From the NCBI GenBank assembly GCA_037974965.1, contig JBBPFI010000004.1, positions 1,054,001 to 1,118,000 of the forward strand: a DNA stretch of 64,000 nt, written 5' to 3'. This DNA is from Dacryopinax spathularia. Its lineage: Eukaryota; Basidiomycota; Dacrymycetes; Dacrymycetales; Dacrymycetaceae. This document shows positions 22,729 to 33,134 of the stretch, one piece after another. A program made the position numbers and the translations under genes. The notes below the pieces were generated by a model. It had not been told where the DNA came from. It did no database searches and was given only the letters and a program-made list of their open reading frames with translations. The stretch's first letter is position 1, and each line of letters starts with the position of its first letter.

Positions 22729-23777
22729 CCCCGCGATCCCTCTTCCACCCCTGTCCTATAGAGAGCTCCCGAGGAAAGCTGAACGATGAGCAGGAGGGAT
22801 GTGGGTTGGGTGGATGTGCTGCCTATGTACGGTCGGACCAAGGGTCGGATGCGAAGTCGTGCAGCTAAGCCGAAGAACGCAGTATGCGCGAGTGGCGCGT
22901 CACCTCAGTCCTTCAGAAAAGCGCCGAGCCTGTGAGCTGGTGAGTGCGTGGGAGGGAAATGATATGCCGCGGCAGGGGGGTCGTCAGGGCACAACGGAAG
23001 AAGCGCACGGAAGCAGACGCGACTTCAGCCGTTGTGTCGGCGCGTCGCCGTTCTTTCTTCTGCGCTGCGCGTCTTTTCGCGTCTTTCGTCGGTGCGGTTC
23101 TCTGATTCTTTGGATGATCAGAAGAGAAGCGAGCGAATGATGTGGGCGAATGAGATGATGGAAAAGTCCGGTCAGAAACGTATGGTGCGATAAGGGTGAC
23201 CCTGATCGAAGGGTGTTCAATTCCATTGATTGATATGCATAGTCAGAAATGAGTGAGTGTATCGATGTATGATACGATGTGAGGTGCCGCGTATGCCGAG
23301 CCATTGCCGTCCCATTGCTCCCTCTCTCTCCGCTTCTTCGTCTTCTATCGCTCCGTCCCTCCCACTCCCACTCCCCACTCAGCAACAGCAGACTGCGCAC
23401 CCTCTTCTCCATTTTCTCGGCTTGGCTCACACTCGCAGCTCCGGTTGGCTCGGGGCAAGCAAAGGGGTCTGCCGTTGTCCTTCTCCCCCCCGCCGCTTGC
23501 TTCCTTCCCCTCCCACTCGTCGACCGGCGCCGCCACGCTTTTTCACTGCTTGTCTGTCTGTCCTTGCCTCTTGCTGATCGGCTCGACGGCTGCTTGCTGG
23601 CTGCGCAACACGCTCCTTTTCTCACCCACAGTCACTCACTTGATCACCGTATACGCTCCTTATCGCGCTCAAAGTACCGTCAACGCGCCCGACCGCACAC
23701 ACACAAACTCATATACACAAAAAGTACAAACAAGACTGGCCCTCCCATCGTCATAACAGCACCAACAGCCGCCAACG
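22729..23777. promoter_or_regulatory. Divergent promoter region, about 1.05 kb
   Basis: Separates the minus-strand capping enzyme from the plus-strand 1111-residue gene. The last 500 bases are strongly CT-rich on the plus strand, as expected of a fungal leader. Open frames here are low-complexity and overlap on both strands. No clear TATA box or further gene. Confidence 0.4.
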
Positions 23778-26700
23778 ATGGCCGTCCCACGCCCCCGTCC
23801 ACCCCCTCTATCCACCAGCCCATCCACCAGCTCAGGCCCATCCTCCCCACCGTCCAACAACACCGCATCAAACCGTCTCTCCCGCGCCTCAAAAGCACTC
23901 TCGATCCTCAAACTCCCCTCCCTCCCCTCCCCTTCCTCCTCCTCATCCCCCAGCACGCCCACCTACCCCCTGTCGATCCCCCTTACCCATCCCGCGCTCT
24001 CTGGCCCTCCTACGCCCGCTAGACCGGACTTGCCATCCGTGTATGTTGTCTCGCCTACTGAGGAGGGTCAGAGGACTGTGCTCGCTTTTGACTCCCACGC
24101 ACCGCCTTCGCCCCGCACGCCCGATTTGGCGCTGTTAGAGGCTACCGTACTGGCCGAAGCGGCCGCTCAGCGCGCTGCTGCCCAGCAACAACACCAGCAC
24201 CATCACCACCACCACCACCAACAACAACAACAACGAGCTGAGCACCCTACACAAGGTCAAGCGAGGCGCTACCCCCTCCCACCACCTGATATCGGTATCC
24301 CTAAGTTCAGAAGACTCTCGGCGAGGCAGATGCAGATGGAGGGAGTTGTCTTACCGCGGAGGAGAGATACGGCCCCTCCACCGCGGAATCACGCGAGGTC
24401 GATGTATGTGAGGAGGAGCGAGACTGACCCTGCTGCTGGGGTGGTTGGGGCTAGGGCTGAGGTTGGGTCGTCTGTGATGGAAGAGATCGGAGGGGGACAC
24501 GCGTCCTTGCCTGTGCTGGGGCAGGGAGGGGAAGGGGGAAGCCCGAGATTGCCGCCCACCCCGCCGCCGAATATGCCTCTCCCTCCTCTGCCGGGATACC
24601 CGTTCGCGCCGGGGTCGTTCCCTGCCCCTTCCCCTTTCCCCGCCGCCTCTACCCAGGGGGTAGATAACTCAGATGGGATGATGATGCTCCCCGGAGCGCC
24701 GTCCCGCCTGAGTATGGTTATCCCGCCCCGAAGGATCGGTTCTCCCCCTCCCTCCTCGGCTCCTCCTCTTCCCGTACCAGGACCGGCGCCTGTGCCGCAG
24801 GCCTCTGTGAGGCCCGTACCGGTGCGAGTTTCGTCTGGCATGCAAGGAAGGGGAAGGCCGTTATCGGTCGTCGATGAGTCCGGAGGCGTGTATCACGGGC
24901 AGGTGCCGTTCCCCAGCGACGCAGCCTGCCCACCACCAACGGCACCACCTCCGCAAACCCCAGCTACCCTTCTAGCCCACACGAACGCGTCAAAACGCAT
25001 CTCGATAATTCACTCCCCTCCTGCCCGCACGATCAGCACGTGCGGACAGCCACGCTCCGGCTCCGGCTCCGGCTCCGGGTCAGTTACGCAAGGTCAAGAT
25101 CAGTGCCAAGCAAACGCGAAGCCCAGAAAGAGGAGCTCAACACTAGAACTGATGAAACGCCGGTCTGGGTTCTTCGGGGCGTCTGCTTCTTCCCCCGAAG
25201 TAGATAAGGCTCGGGATGGTGATGATGATGAGTTTGTCGGGGAGGAAGAGGAGGAGGATAAGACGGGGAGAGAAGGGAAGTGGAGCTCGGCGCTAGGGAA
25301 GGGGAGGAGGAGGTCGCTGTTTTTCCAGTCTACGGAGGCGCTTGTTCGTCCTCCCTCCGGTCCGGGTTCGGTCTCACCAGCTGGGGCTGCGGTGTCCGGA
25401 AGTACCGGAGTGGTTGGAGAGGGAGCGAGAGAGGTAAAGGGAGATGCAATGGAAGCAGGAGAGGCAAAGGGAGAGGAAGGAGAGATGCTTAGGCCGGCGA
25501 GGAGGAGGAGTCAGTCGGAGAAGGGGTTGAGGAGGCCGAAGAGTCTTGTTGGGTTTGCGGGGCTCGTGATGGGCTCTGCGCGCGGGACTCCTGCTCCGAC
25601 CGAGCCTTCCAGCTCAGCCGCCACACCCGCTCCTGCCTCGCCTCCTGGATCGAATGGTTCTGCGAAGGCTCCCGTCTCCCCCGCGCCGACTTCGCCCGCC
25701 AAGGCGAAGAGCACAAAGGAGCAAGAGAAAGAGAAGAAACAGCTCAAACGCCCCAAATCGCTCATGGGCCTCGGTCGACACTTTACAGTCCCGCTCAAAT
25801 CCTCCTCCTCCGAGAGCGCCCCTCCAGTCCCTCCGATCCCCGGCACAGTACCTCCCAAGTCTGCCCCAGCTGCGTCTGCCTCTCACTCGACTATGCAGTC
25901 TACCGACACCGCTGGTCTTACAAGCCCGGGGAAGAAGGAGAAACGGAAGTCGTTCTACAATTTGCCGTCTTTGTCGTTGTCGCACCATCATCTTCTGCAC
26001 CGAGAGCGGCATGATGAGCAGGCGATGGCCGAATTGCCCGGGGTGAAGATAGACGGCATCGCCCATGCACCGCGCAAGTCGTCGATTAGCAGCGGCGCAG
26101 GGGCCCCTGCGGAGAGTGGTAGTCAGGGGAAGAAACTGAGGAGACCGAAGAGTCTGGCGGGGTTGACGGGGTTTATGAGGCCTTCCAAGTCGGTCACTGA
26201 AGAACCTCTACCGACAGGTCGACCGCGGACGGGCTCAACTACGTCTTCTGCCAAACGAGCAGAAGCCGGTGCTACACATTCGTCTGCTGCTGGTCCTGGC
26301 GCAGCGCCCAACAGACCTGGGACCGCTTCGACGGCTTCGACCAAATCTGCCCCACGCCCACCGACGAGCTCCAGCACCGCTTCTGCTTCTGTTTCTGCTG
26401 GTCGGCAGCCCTCCACCCCTTCTAGGCCGTCTACAGTTTCTTCGGACTCACCAAAGCGGCCCCCTACGTCCATGAGCGAGCGATCTACCCCATCTAGTGA
26501 ATCCGGCCGCTCTCGCACCCGCACACTCTCGATAGGAGCTAGCAAGCGTCTCTCCACGCTCTTCAACTTCTCCTCCACGACCTCCAGTGGTGAGCCACCC
26601 CGCTCAGCAATGCCCACTCTCCCGACGCTCGACTCCGTCCCCCTCCTGCCCGAGATCCCCACCTCCCCATCAACCACAACGCTCAAAACGCCCGTCACGC

Positions 26701-27113
26701 CCTCTTTCCCCTCGCGTACCCAACTTGGGCTGGGGCTAATAACGTCCACGCCAATCTCGTCCGAGTCTTCGCGCGTTGGGTCGGAACATACTTCCTCTCC
26801 TTCGCTCACCGATTCGGCTTCGGGGGACGGGAGCACCGACCCTTCTTCAGAGCTGGATACGGCTGAGGAGGACGAGCCTCGTGGGCGTCATCATCAGAGG
26901 GATGAACTCGGGACGCTCGAGACGCTCGAGACGCTCGAGACGCTCGATCTAGAGGGAAGTCCCTGTTCGAGCGCGTACGACTCGGCTAAGGAAGACCTGC
27001 CCAAGGATGTGAAGGCAATGAATAGCCCCAGCGTGCCGAGCCTTCAGTTGGCGCAGTCGCCTTTCCAAGGCCTGGGGATCGACCTCCGGGCATTTGGCGT
27101 CAGCCCTGCTTAA
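23778..27113 (+). CDS. Large low-complexity protein with three RPKSL motifs
   Basis: Single uninterrupted frame of 1111 residues, unusual here because the neighbours are intron-rich. No catalytic domain is recognised. It is Ser/Pro/Ala-rich and probably disordered, with a His/Gln run near residues 135-155. The most ordered feature is a motif that occurs three times: LRRPKSLVGFAGLV (about 595), LKRPKSLMGLGRHF (about 660) and LRRPKSLAGLTGFM (about 790). Related basic-Ser stretches are KRKSFYNLPSL and SKRLSTLFNF. These look like basophilic-kinase or 14-3-3-type sites, or amphipathic membrane or scaffold contacts; that is inference. Near the end TLE triplets repeat. It could be a polarity or cell-wall-signalling scaffold. 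Confidence 0.75.
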   Translation: MAVPRPRPPPLSTSPSTSSGPSSPPSNNTASNRLSRASKALSILKLPSLPSPSSSSSPSTPTYPLSIPLTHPALSGPPTPARPDLPSVYVVSPTEEGQRTVLAFDSHAPPSPRTPDLALLEATVLAEAAAQRAAAQQQHQHHHHHHHQQQQQRAEHPTQGQARRYPLPPPDIGIPKFRRLSARQMQMEGVVLPRRRDTAPPPRNHARSMYVRRSETDPAAGVVGARAEVGSSVMEEIGGGHASLPVLGQGGEGGSPRLPPTPPPNMPLPPLPGYPFAPGSFPAPSPFPAASTQGVDNSDGMMMLPGAPSRLSMVIPPRRIGSPPPSSAPPLPVPGPAPVPQASVRPVPVRVSSGMQGRGRPLSVVDESGGVYHGQVPFPSDAACPPPTAPPPQTPATLLAHTNASKRISIIHSPPARTISTCGQPRSGSGSGSGSVTQGQDQCQANAKPRKRSSTLELMKRRSGFFGASASSPEVDKARDGDDDEFVGEEEEEDKTGREGKWSSALGKGRRRSLFFQSTEALVRPPSGPGSVSPAGAAVSGSTGVVGEGAREVKGDAMEAGEAKGEEGEMLRPARRRSQSEKGLRRPKSLVGFAGLVMGSARGTPAPTEPSSSAATPAPASPPGSNGSAKAPVSPAPTSPAKAKSTKEQEKEKKQLKRPKSLMGLGRHFTVPLKSSSSESAPPVPPIPGTVPPKSAPAASASHSTMQSTDTAGLTSPGKKEKRKSFYNLPSLSLSHHHLLHRERHDEQAMAELPGVKIDGIAHAPRKSSISSGAGAPAESGSQGKKLRRPKSLAGLTGFMRPSKSVTEEPLPTGRPRTGSTTSSAKRAEAGATHSSAAGPGAAPNRPGTASTASTKSAPRPPTSSSTASASVSAGRQPSTPSRPSTVSSDSPKRPPTSMSERSTPSSESGRSRTRTLSIGASKRLSTLFNFSSTTSSGEPPRSAMPTLPTLDSVPLLPEIPTSPSTTTLKTPVTPSFPSRTQLGLGLITSTPISSESSRVGSEHTSSPSLTDSASGDGSTDPSSELDTAEEDEPRGRHHQRDELGTLETLETLETLDLEGSPCSSAYDSAKEDLPKDVKAMNSPSVPSLQLAQSPFQGLGIDLRAFGVSPA
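26908..26950 (+). repeat. 9-bp coding tandem repeat
   Basis: Four copies of GACGCTCGA-type units encode the TLETLETLETLDL stretch near the C-terminus of the 1111-residue protein. Confidence 0.8.
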
Positions 27114-27776
27114 CCCCAGCCGGCTCTTATTATTGAACAGGACAGCAACAACACCCTCATTTTCGCGCTCACGCTCGTTTACTCGTTATTTCTTCTTGCA
27201 CAAAAACAGGACTCTCGCTTTTTTGCTTCGAACCATATGACCGGACAGTACATTACTTATCTTATACCTTGTTACATGATATGACATTCTCCTTGCTATC
27301 CGATTCTTGCTTCTTGTTTCTCCCTTTCTGATATAATTACTGCTGGATGGGGAGGAGTAATTTGGCTTTGTTTGGAGCGGTATAATCGGCTGTGAGGGCA
27401 GATGATGATGATGATGGAGCGGATGGAGTGGACGGAGCAGGGGATGAGAATTCTGTAGTAAATAGTTGATGACAGCTTTAGATGGTGTATTGTTAGGAAC
27501 TGCATGACAGCATCATTTTTCGACATAGATATAGTGCGCAGGCAGCCAATAATGAATGGACTGAAGCTTCATCCTTTGTGGTGCTCAAGCATGTGTGATG
27601 CTCCAATGCACACATCATGCATGCTTGGTCGTGGCAGGGCAAAATAGTATGGCACAGGAAGGATTATGTGTTATATTCAACTCGATGCGTCACTTATTCT
27701 ACAATGGCCGCCATAGGAGCCCATCAACCCGGAAAGTCGCGAAAAGCAATATGAGCAGCAGCAATATGAGCAGCGC
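27114..27776. other. Convergent 3' intergenic region
   Basis: AT-richer than its surroundings. It lies between the stops of the plus-strand 1111-residue gene and the minus-strand AN1 gene and holds the two 3' UTRs. There is a short ATG/ATC-type microsatellite near 27400. No gene. Confidence 0.5.
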
Positions 27777-28764
27777 TCAGGAACCCCGGACCAGCAACAG
27801 CTCGCCACCATCGGGAACTTGCCCATCCAGGGGCTTGTTCAAATCCAAAGTAACTGTGGTTTCTGACCCGCCGGCATCGGTCCCGGGTACAGCGAGTGTC
27901 AGAGTTCGCTATATGCGGTCAGATACGAAGCTCGACAGAGCGGAAGAAAGGGAGTATGCTCACGTTCGGATCGGCCGAGCCGGGCTCGTGTGGTAGTTTG
28001 TATCGGCTCGCAAGCATATCCAGCGCCCTTCCAGGTGGTACCGTCTATAGGAGGATGAGCAAGTCCGCAGGACAACGCAATGCAGCACACCTTGCGGAAC
28101 CATAGCGCTTCTTCCTTGCCACCTTCACCCAGCACCTTCACCCGCACGTGTAGCTTGTCTTTCACGTCCACACTAGCCTTGATATCCCTCTCATCCGCAG
28201 GCTTGGCAGAATGTCGCAGTTTCATAAGCTGCACTGCCAAGTATTGCTTCAGTTTAGCTGGGTCCGTTGGAGGTCGCCGAGCAGCAGGTGTCTTGCTAGC
28301 AGAGCCAGACAAAACAGCAGGGAAGTTCTTAGCTAGTAATTGTTGTGCCTTGGAGTGCTGGGCTGGTACGGTTGACCCCGTCGCCGTGGAGGCGCAGGCA
28401 TGAGAGGCCGGTGCTCGATGACTGGTCCAGACGGGTTGACATTGTGTATAACGTGCAACACTGATGTGACGCACGTTATGCAGAATGCGCCCTTACAAGC
28501 CTGGCATTTCACGACCGCGTCTTCTCCCTCAGCGTGAATATTGCCCAGCATCGCCTTTTGAGAACATCCAGATACGTCGCACCTCCTCGAGGCGACGTAT
28601 TGGGATGCTTGAGCGGCGGAAGTCGTCGTCAGGGACGGGCAAGCGTGCTCGTGCGGTAGAGCGTGATCCCTGCAGAAAGATAGACTGCAGCCAGGACATG
28701 GGATAGGAAGAAAGTCGTGCAAGTGACAGGATGGGTATGAGCATAGCGTTCCCGCGCCGTCCAT
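27777..28764 (-). CDS. AN1 zinc-finger protein, CUZ1/ZFAND1-like
   Basis: Four exons (28764-28475, 28421-28091, 28044-27964, 27908-27777) give 277 residues. Two AN1 zinc fingers sit in the first 110 residues. The first uses C8, C13, C23, C26, C31, H34, H40 and C42; the second spans RRCDVSGC to ASHAC and is completed only across the first intron, which supports the splice. The C-terminal part (WFRKTVPPGRALDMLASRYKL and the final LTLAVPGTD...GGELLLVRGS) looks like the ubiquitin-like fold of this family. CUZ1/ZFAND1 proteins link Cdc48/p97 and the 26S proteasome and protect against arsenite. That role is from the family; domain order and length fit it well. Confidence 0.88.
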
Positions 28765-28969
28765 GGTTGGGTATGGGGAGGGTGAGAGATGAACGAGGAG
28801 GACGAGGAGGAGGAGGAAGCCAAGCGCGTTTGTAGGCTGCTCATCGCCTCTGCGTTTGAGTCCGCTGCGAAGCGTCAGAAGGACCCCTGCGGTCAACGTG
28901 CACCTCGCATTCCTCATCGTTTCTCCATAAGATACCACAACCCCCGCGTAGTCTGTATACTGGAATATC
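28765..28969. promoter_or_regulatory. Compact divergent promoter of the AN1 gene and VPS54
   Basis: Only 205 bp separate the two start codons, so both genes must share or closely abut their promoter elements. A purine-rich GAGGAC/GAGGAG tract lies next to the AN1 gene start. No obvious TATA box. Confidence 0.5.
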
Positions 28970-31900
28970 ATGGCTGCTCAACCGCCAGAAGCAGTCGCAT
29001 CTCCAGGAGAGACTCGGCCTTCCTCGCCGGCAGAGAGCGACGATGAGACGTTCTCACGGCTGGAGCACGACCCGGCCGCGACAGCCAGGAACCAAGCACC
29101 TTACCGCTTCAACTGGGCAAGAACAGGGCGGCCGAGCATGTCAGAGGCAACTGAGAGCCGAGCCGACTTGAATGAGGCTGGTTTAGGACTGGGCAATTTG
29201 ATGCAGGCCATGGGGTCTACATTGAACCTGGGTGCATTCCCTCAGGAATGGAGCTCGAGCAGAACGGGTTTCAATGGTACGTCGGTCTACCTATATGCTT
29301 AGGGCATGCATGTATATCACATATTATAGCGATATCGACCGTCCTGAACAACCCGCATCGCAAGCCCGCCCCACTACGGCCATCGAGATATCCATTACCT
29401 TCGGTTCCTCCGGCTGACCTACCCCGGGTACGGCGGAAAGACTTCGATACCTACCTGAAGAGCATCGCACCGGAATGGGCCAAATTCGAGAAGACTCTCC
29501 GCGAGCGGATGGGAAGCTCTAGCCGGTCTAGGTCCGGGAGCGTGACGCCGTTCAATGCTGGACTCGCGGCTTCCGACTCTGCTACCTCGGCACAACCTAT
29601 GCCCCCGCTCAGCTTGGTACCACCGGTGTACTTCGATCCTGAATTCAACATCGGCAATCCTCGCACGTTCGCCGCCGTGACTGAGCAGGAAAACCCGTTG
29701 TCGCGTTCGGTTGTCCTGGGAGAAGAGGACATCGCTATGAGCACCGCAGCTCAGGAGAAGCTGTCACAATACATGGACGTCGTCGAGCAACATCTAGTGC
29801 AGGAGATCGCCCAGAGATCATCCTCCTTCTTCGCGGCTCTGTCCAATCTGCAGGATCTGCAAACTGAGGGAGAGCAATGCTTGAAGCGGATATCAAAGTT
29901 GCGGGCTGAGCTGAAGCAGGTCGACGAGAATCAGGCGATCAAGGGTTTAGAGGTTGTGCGATTGCAAGTAAAGAGGGACCATGTGGACCAAGTCATGGCC
30001 GCTGTAGAGTCCGTGCGGGAGGTAGGGGAGACGGTGGGTATGGCAAAGCATCTCGTTGGAGGAGGGGATTACTTCGAGGCCCTGGGCCTGATAGAGGATG
30101 TCCAAAGTTCTTTGCAACCTGCCGCGTGGCGACCTCCAGAACCACCTTCACCGATCACTCCTTTTACGAATGGCTCAGCCGACAAGGCGTCCGTGCCTCC
30201 TTCGCCCGTCACACCAGTCACGCCCAGAGCCCGTTTACCAAAACAGCAAAAGGGGCCGCCTCTCGATCTCGCAGCACTCAAGGCCCTCTCTTCGCTACCG
30301 GAGCATCTCCGGGAGCTCTCTTTGGCTATCAGCACGTCCTTGGAATCCGACTTGGTCGGCGTACTGCGCGCTGATCTGAGCACGCGTATCCGGCTCAGCC
30401 CACCTGAAGGCGTGACGTCCGATAACGACCCCACCTTCGACATCCACGAAGCTTCGCGCTTGCGCGATCGGCTCATACCCATTCTGCATGGTCTACTGCG
30501 AGTCAAGGGTGTCGGTTTGGCGATGAAGTCATATCGCGAGGCTGCGTTGGCGGAAGTTAAGACGACCGTTAAGATGGTAGGCTCTCTTTCGTCGAATCGG
30601 AGGACGTAAGCTTATCCCCGAGCAGCATCTTCCTTCGTCTGACGGAGAGGAAGAAGAAGCGGCTGGAAAACCGCAGGCCCCAAAGCCACTCGCTGAGCGA
30701 AAGTGAGTTTTGCTTTGCCCTCCGTGCAGCGGAGATTGATCGCAGGTACAGCGCTGCATTGGCCAAGGAGCTGCGGGAGCTACCTCTCGCGGAGTATCTG
30801 AGCCTATCACGGAAGCTCTACGACAGCCTCATTCGGTGCATCAAGGCTGTGAGCCTGCATACCGAGCTCGTGGCAAGCATCGTGCAGCCACTTCTGTGAG
30901 CGATCCCAGCTGGGTTCCAATGTCCATACTCACATCGAATAATAGGCCCCCATCTGTCCAGATGAATGGCGATACCAATGGACCATCGCTCTCTGACCTT
31001 GGCTTGGACAACTTATCGACAGATCTGTCCGACATTGTCGTAGCCGTTGCAGAAGCGACCAACTCAAGAGTGTCGAGAATAGTAGCCCTCCGCCAGGAAC
31101 AACACGCTGCGTTGGATTTGGCGGACTTCATGCCCGTGTTCAACATCACCTGGGACTTCGTAATCCAGTGCGAAACGCTCAGCAGAAAAATGATCCCGGG
31201 TTTGAGGGGGACGATGATCTCTCAAGTGAGTCGAAAACTGCTCGAGTTTGTGCATCTGCTGATCCCATCCTGCAGAGCAAGGCCTTCCTGCTGTCATTCC
31301 ACGCCATTCGGCTCACGCAGTCCGCCACTTTGGTGGAAAACGAGCAATGGGTGCAGGTCGAAGCCTCCGCAGAATCACAGCACATCGTGCAAGTCATTGT
31401 GGACTCTGCGATCAGGGATCCGCCGGAACTGAGCCTGGCCGCGGCGCCGACGACGAACGGCTCCGCAGGTGCAAAGCCCAGCAAGCTCTTGAAGGTTGAG
31501 GACAGTAGCTACTACGTCGTATCGGCAACCGTCGATGTCTTGAAGCTACTCATGGACTACCTAAGGGTGATGGTCACAATGCCGATGCTTACGACCGATG
31601 TCATGTCCAGGATCATAGAGTTCCTCAAAGTTCGCCTCTTTTCTACCTTATTGAACGGTTATTGACTTCGAGGCCAGGCATTTAACTCCAGGACATGCCA
31701 GGTCGTTCTCGGCGCAGGCGCCATGAGATCCGCTGGCCTGAAAAATATCACCGCCAAGCATCTTGCGCTTGCCTCACAATCATTATCCATCATCATTTCC
31801 CTCATTTCATATGTGCGAGAGGCCTTCCGTCGACATTTGAGCCCCACCCAGGCGGTCATGTTGACCGAGTTCGACAAGTTAAAGAGGGTTCGCTTGCCGC

Positions 31901-33134
31901 CTCACATTATCCCAGGTCTCGTTGCTGACTGACGCGGCAGGACTATCAAGAACATCAGAATGAGATCCATGCTAAGCTCATAGCCATCATGGGTGACAGG
32001 CTCTCCATCCATGTCAAGAGTCTGCTGGTAAGTCCTTTTCGTACTGTCATAAGCCTTTGGTTACAAGACCTTGCAGGAAATGAAACTCGACGGACCCAGG
32101 AAGGAAGAAGGTGCAAGCCCTTACATGGAAATGATCGTCAAGGAGACCGTTACTCTGCACAAGGTCCTGTCTCGCTATCTTTCAGGGCCAGTTGTGGAGG
32201 TATGTCGTTTCGAGAGTTCTGCACATAAGGGCGATAACTGATGAAACGCAGTACGTCATGGGGCAAGTCCTTTCTACTATGAATTCTCGTCTCGCCGAGG
32301 AGTATGGAAAGATTGAGTTGCCCAACAAGGAGGCTAAGGCCAGGTAAGTTGGACTCGCTCAGACAGACGATAGTCTTTCTCACACTCTCCCACAGACTCC
32401 TGCAAGATGTCACCTACCTGGTAGCCAAGTTAGGCTCCTTGCGCGGAGTGACGCTACCCTCGCCAGGCATGCTGGAAAACGTGCTCACAGAAAGTACTAT
32501 TGCCGGCGAGACACCACCTCCGCAGCCGCCGATCCTACCCAGAAAATCACCCTTTGTCGGGCGGCGAGCATTTAGTGCTCTTTTGCATCGTGCTACCGAG
32601 AAGAAGGAAGATGCATCTCTTCCGGCTCCTCCTCCGCCAGAGAAGGTGTCTGCATCCACCCCGGATGAGGCGGCTTCCACGTCTGAGAAAGAGGGTGTCT
32701 CAGCTTCTCAGTCATTGGAGGCAGACTCGGAAGATGTTACGCCGGCCGCCGTTGATCGAGAACTCGACCTGCAGGATGCAGCTGCTTCAGCGAATTCACA
32801 TGCAGACTCGAGCGAAGTTGCTCAGAACCGTCAAACCCCAACGAGCGAGGGAATGTCGCCGCAGAAGCCTGAAGGCCATCAGGCTAAAGCTGGGACCCCT
32901 GAACCAACAGAAAGCACGGCTCTTGCCGAAACCCGCCTCAGCAAAGACATTCCTCCTCTACCTGAAGATTCCAGCACAAACGCGGTACATGAGGCGCTCG
33001 CCGAGGATACTTCCTTATCTGGATTGCCTCCCTTACCTCTTTCTCCCGTCGGCGAGGATATCATGGACCTCCGAAATTCAGAGGAGGCCAAAGCCCGATC
33101 TCTTGATCCAGCTACGGATACGGTAGTATCCTGA
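28970..33134 (+). CDS. VPS54: GARP complex subunit Vps54
   Basis: Eleven exons (28970-29276, 29330-30576, about 30626-30702, 30746-30895, 30946-31225, 31276-31629, 31678-31887, 31941-32027, 32077-32199, 32252-32343, 32396-33134) give about 1221 residues. Vps54 is a subunit of the tethering complex that captures endosome-derived vesicles at the trans-Golgi. Family segments include YLKSIAPEWAKFEKTL, the N-terminal coiled-coil zone (about 260-340), ATLVENEQW (about 705), YYVVSATVDVLKLLMDYL, GAGAMRSAGLKNITAKHLALA and LKRDYQEHQNEIHAKLIAIMG. After about residue 1010 a 210-residue Ser/Glu/Pro-rich tail follows, poorly conserved in type. Two introns begin GTTCGC rather than GTRNGT. The third exon's left edge could be 15 bases earlier. 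Confidence 0.93.
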
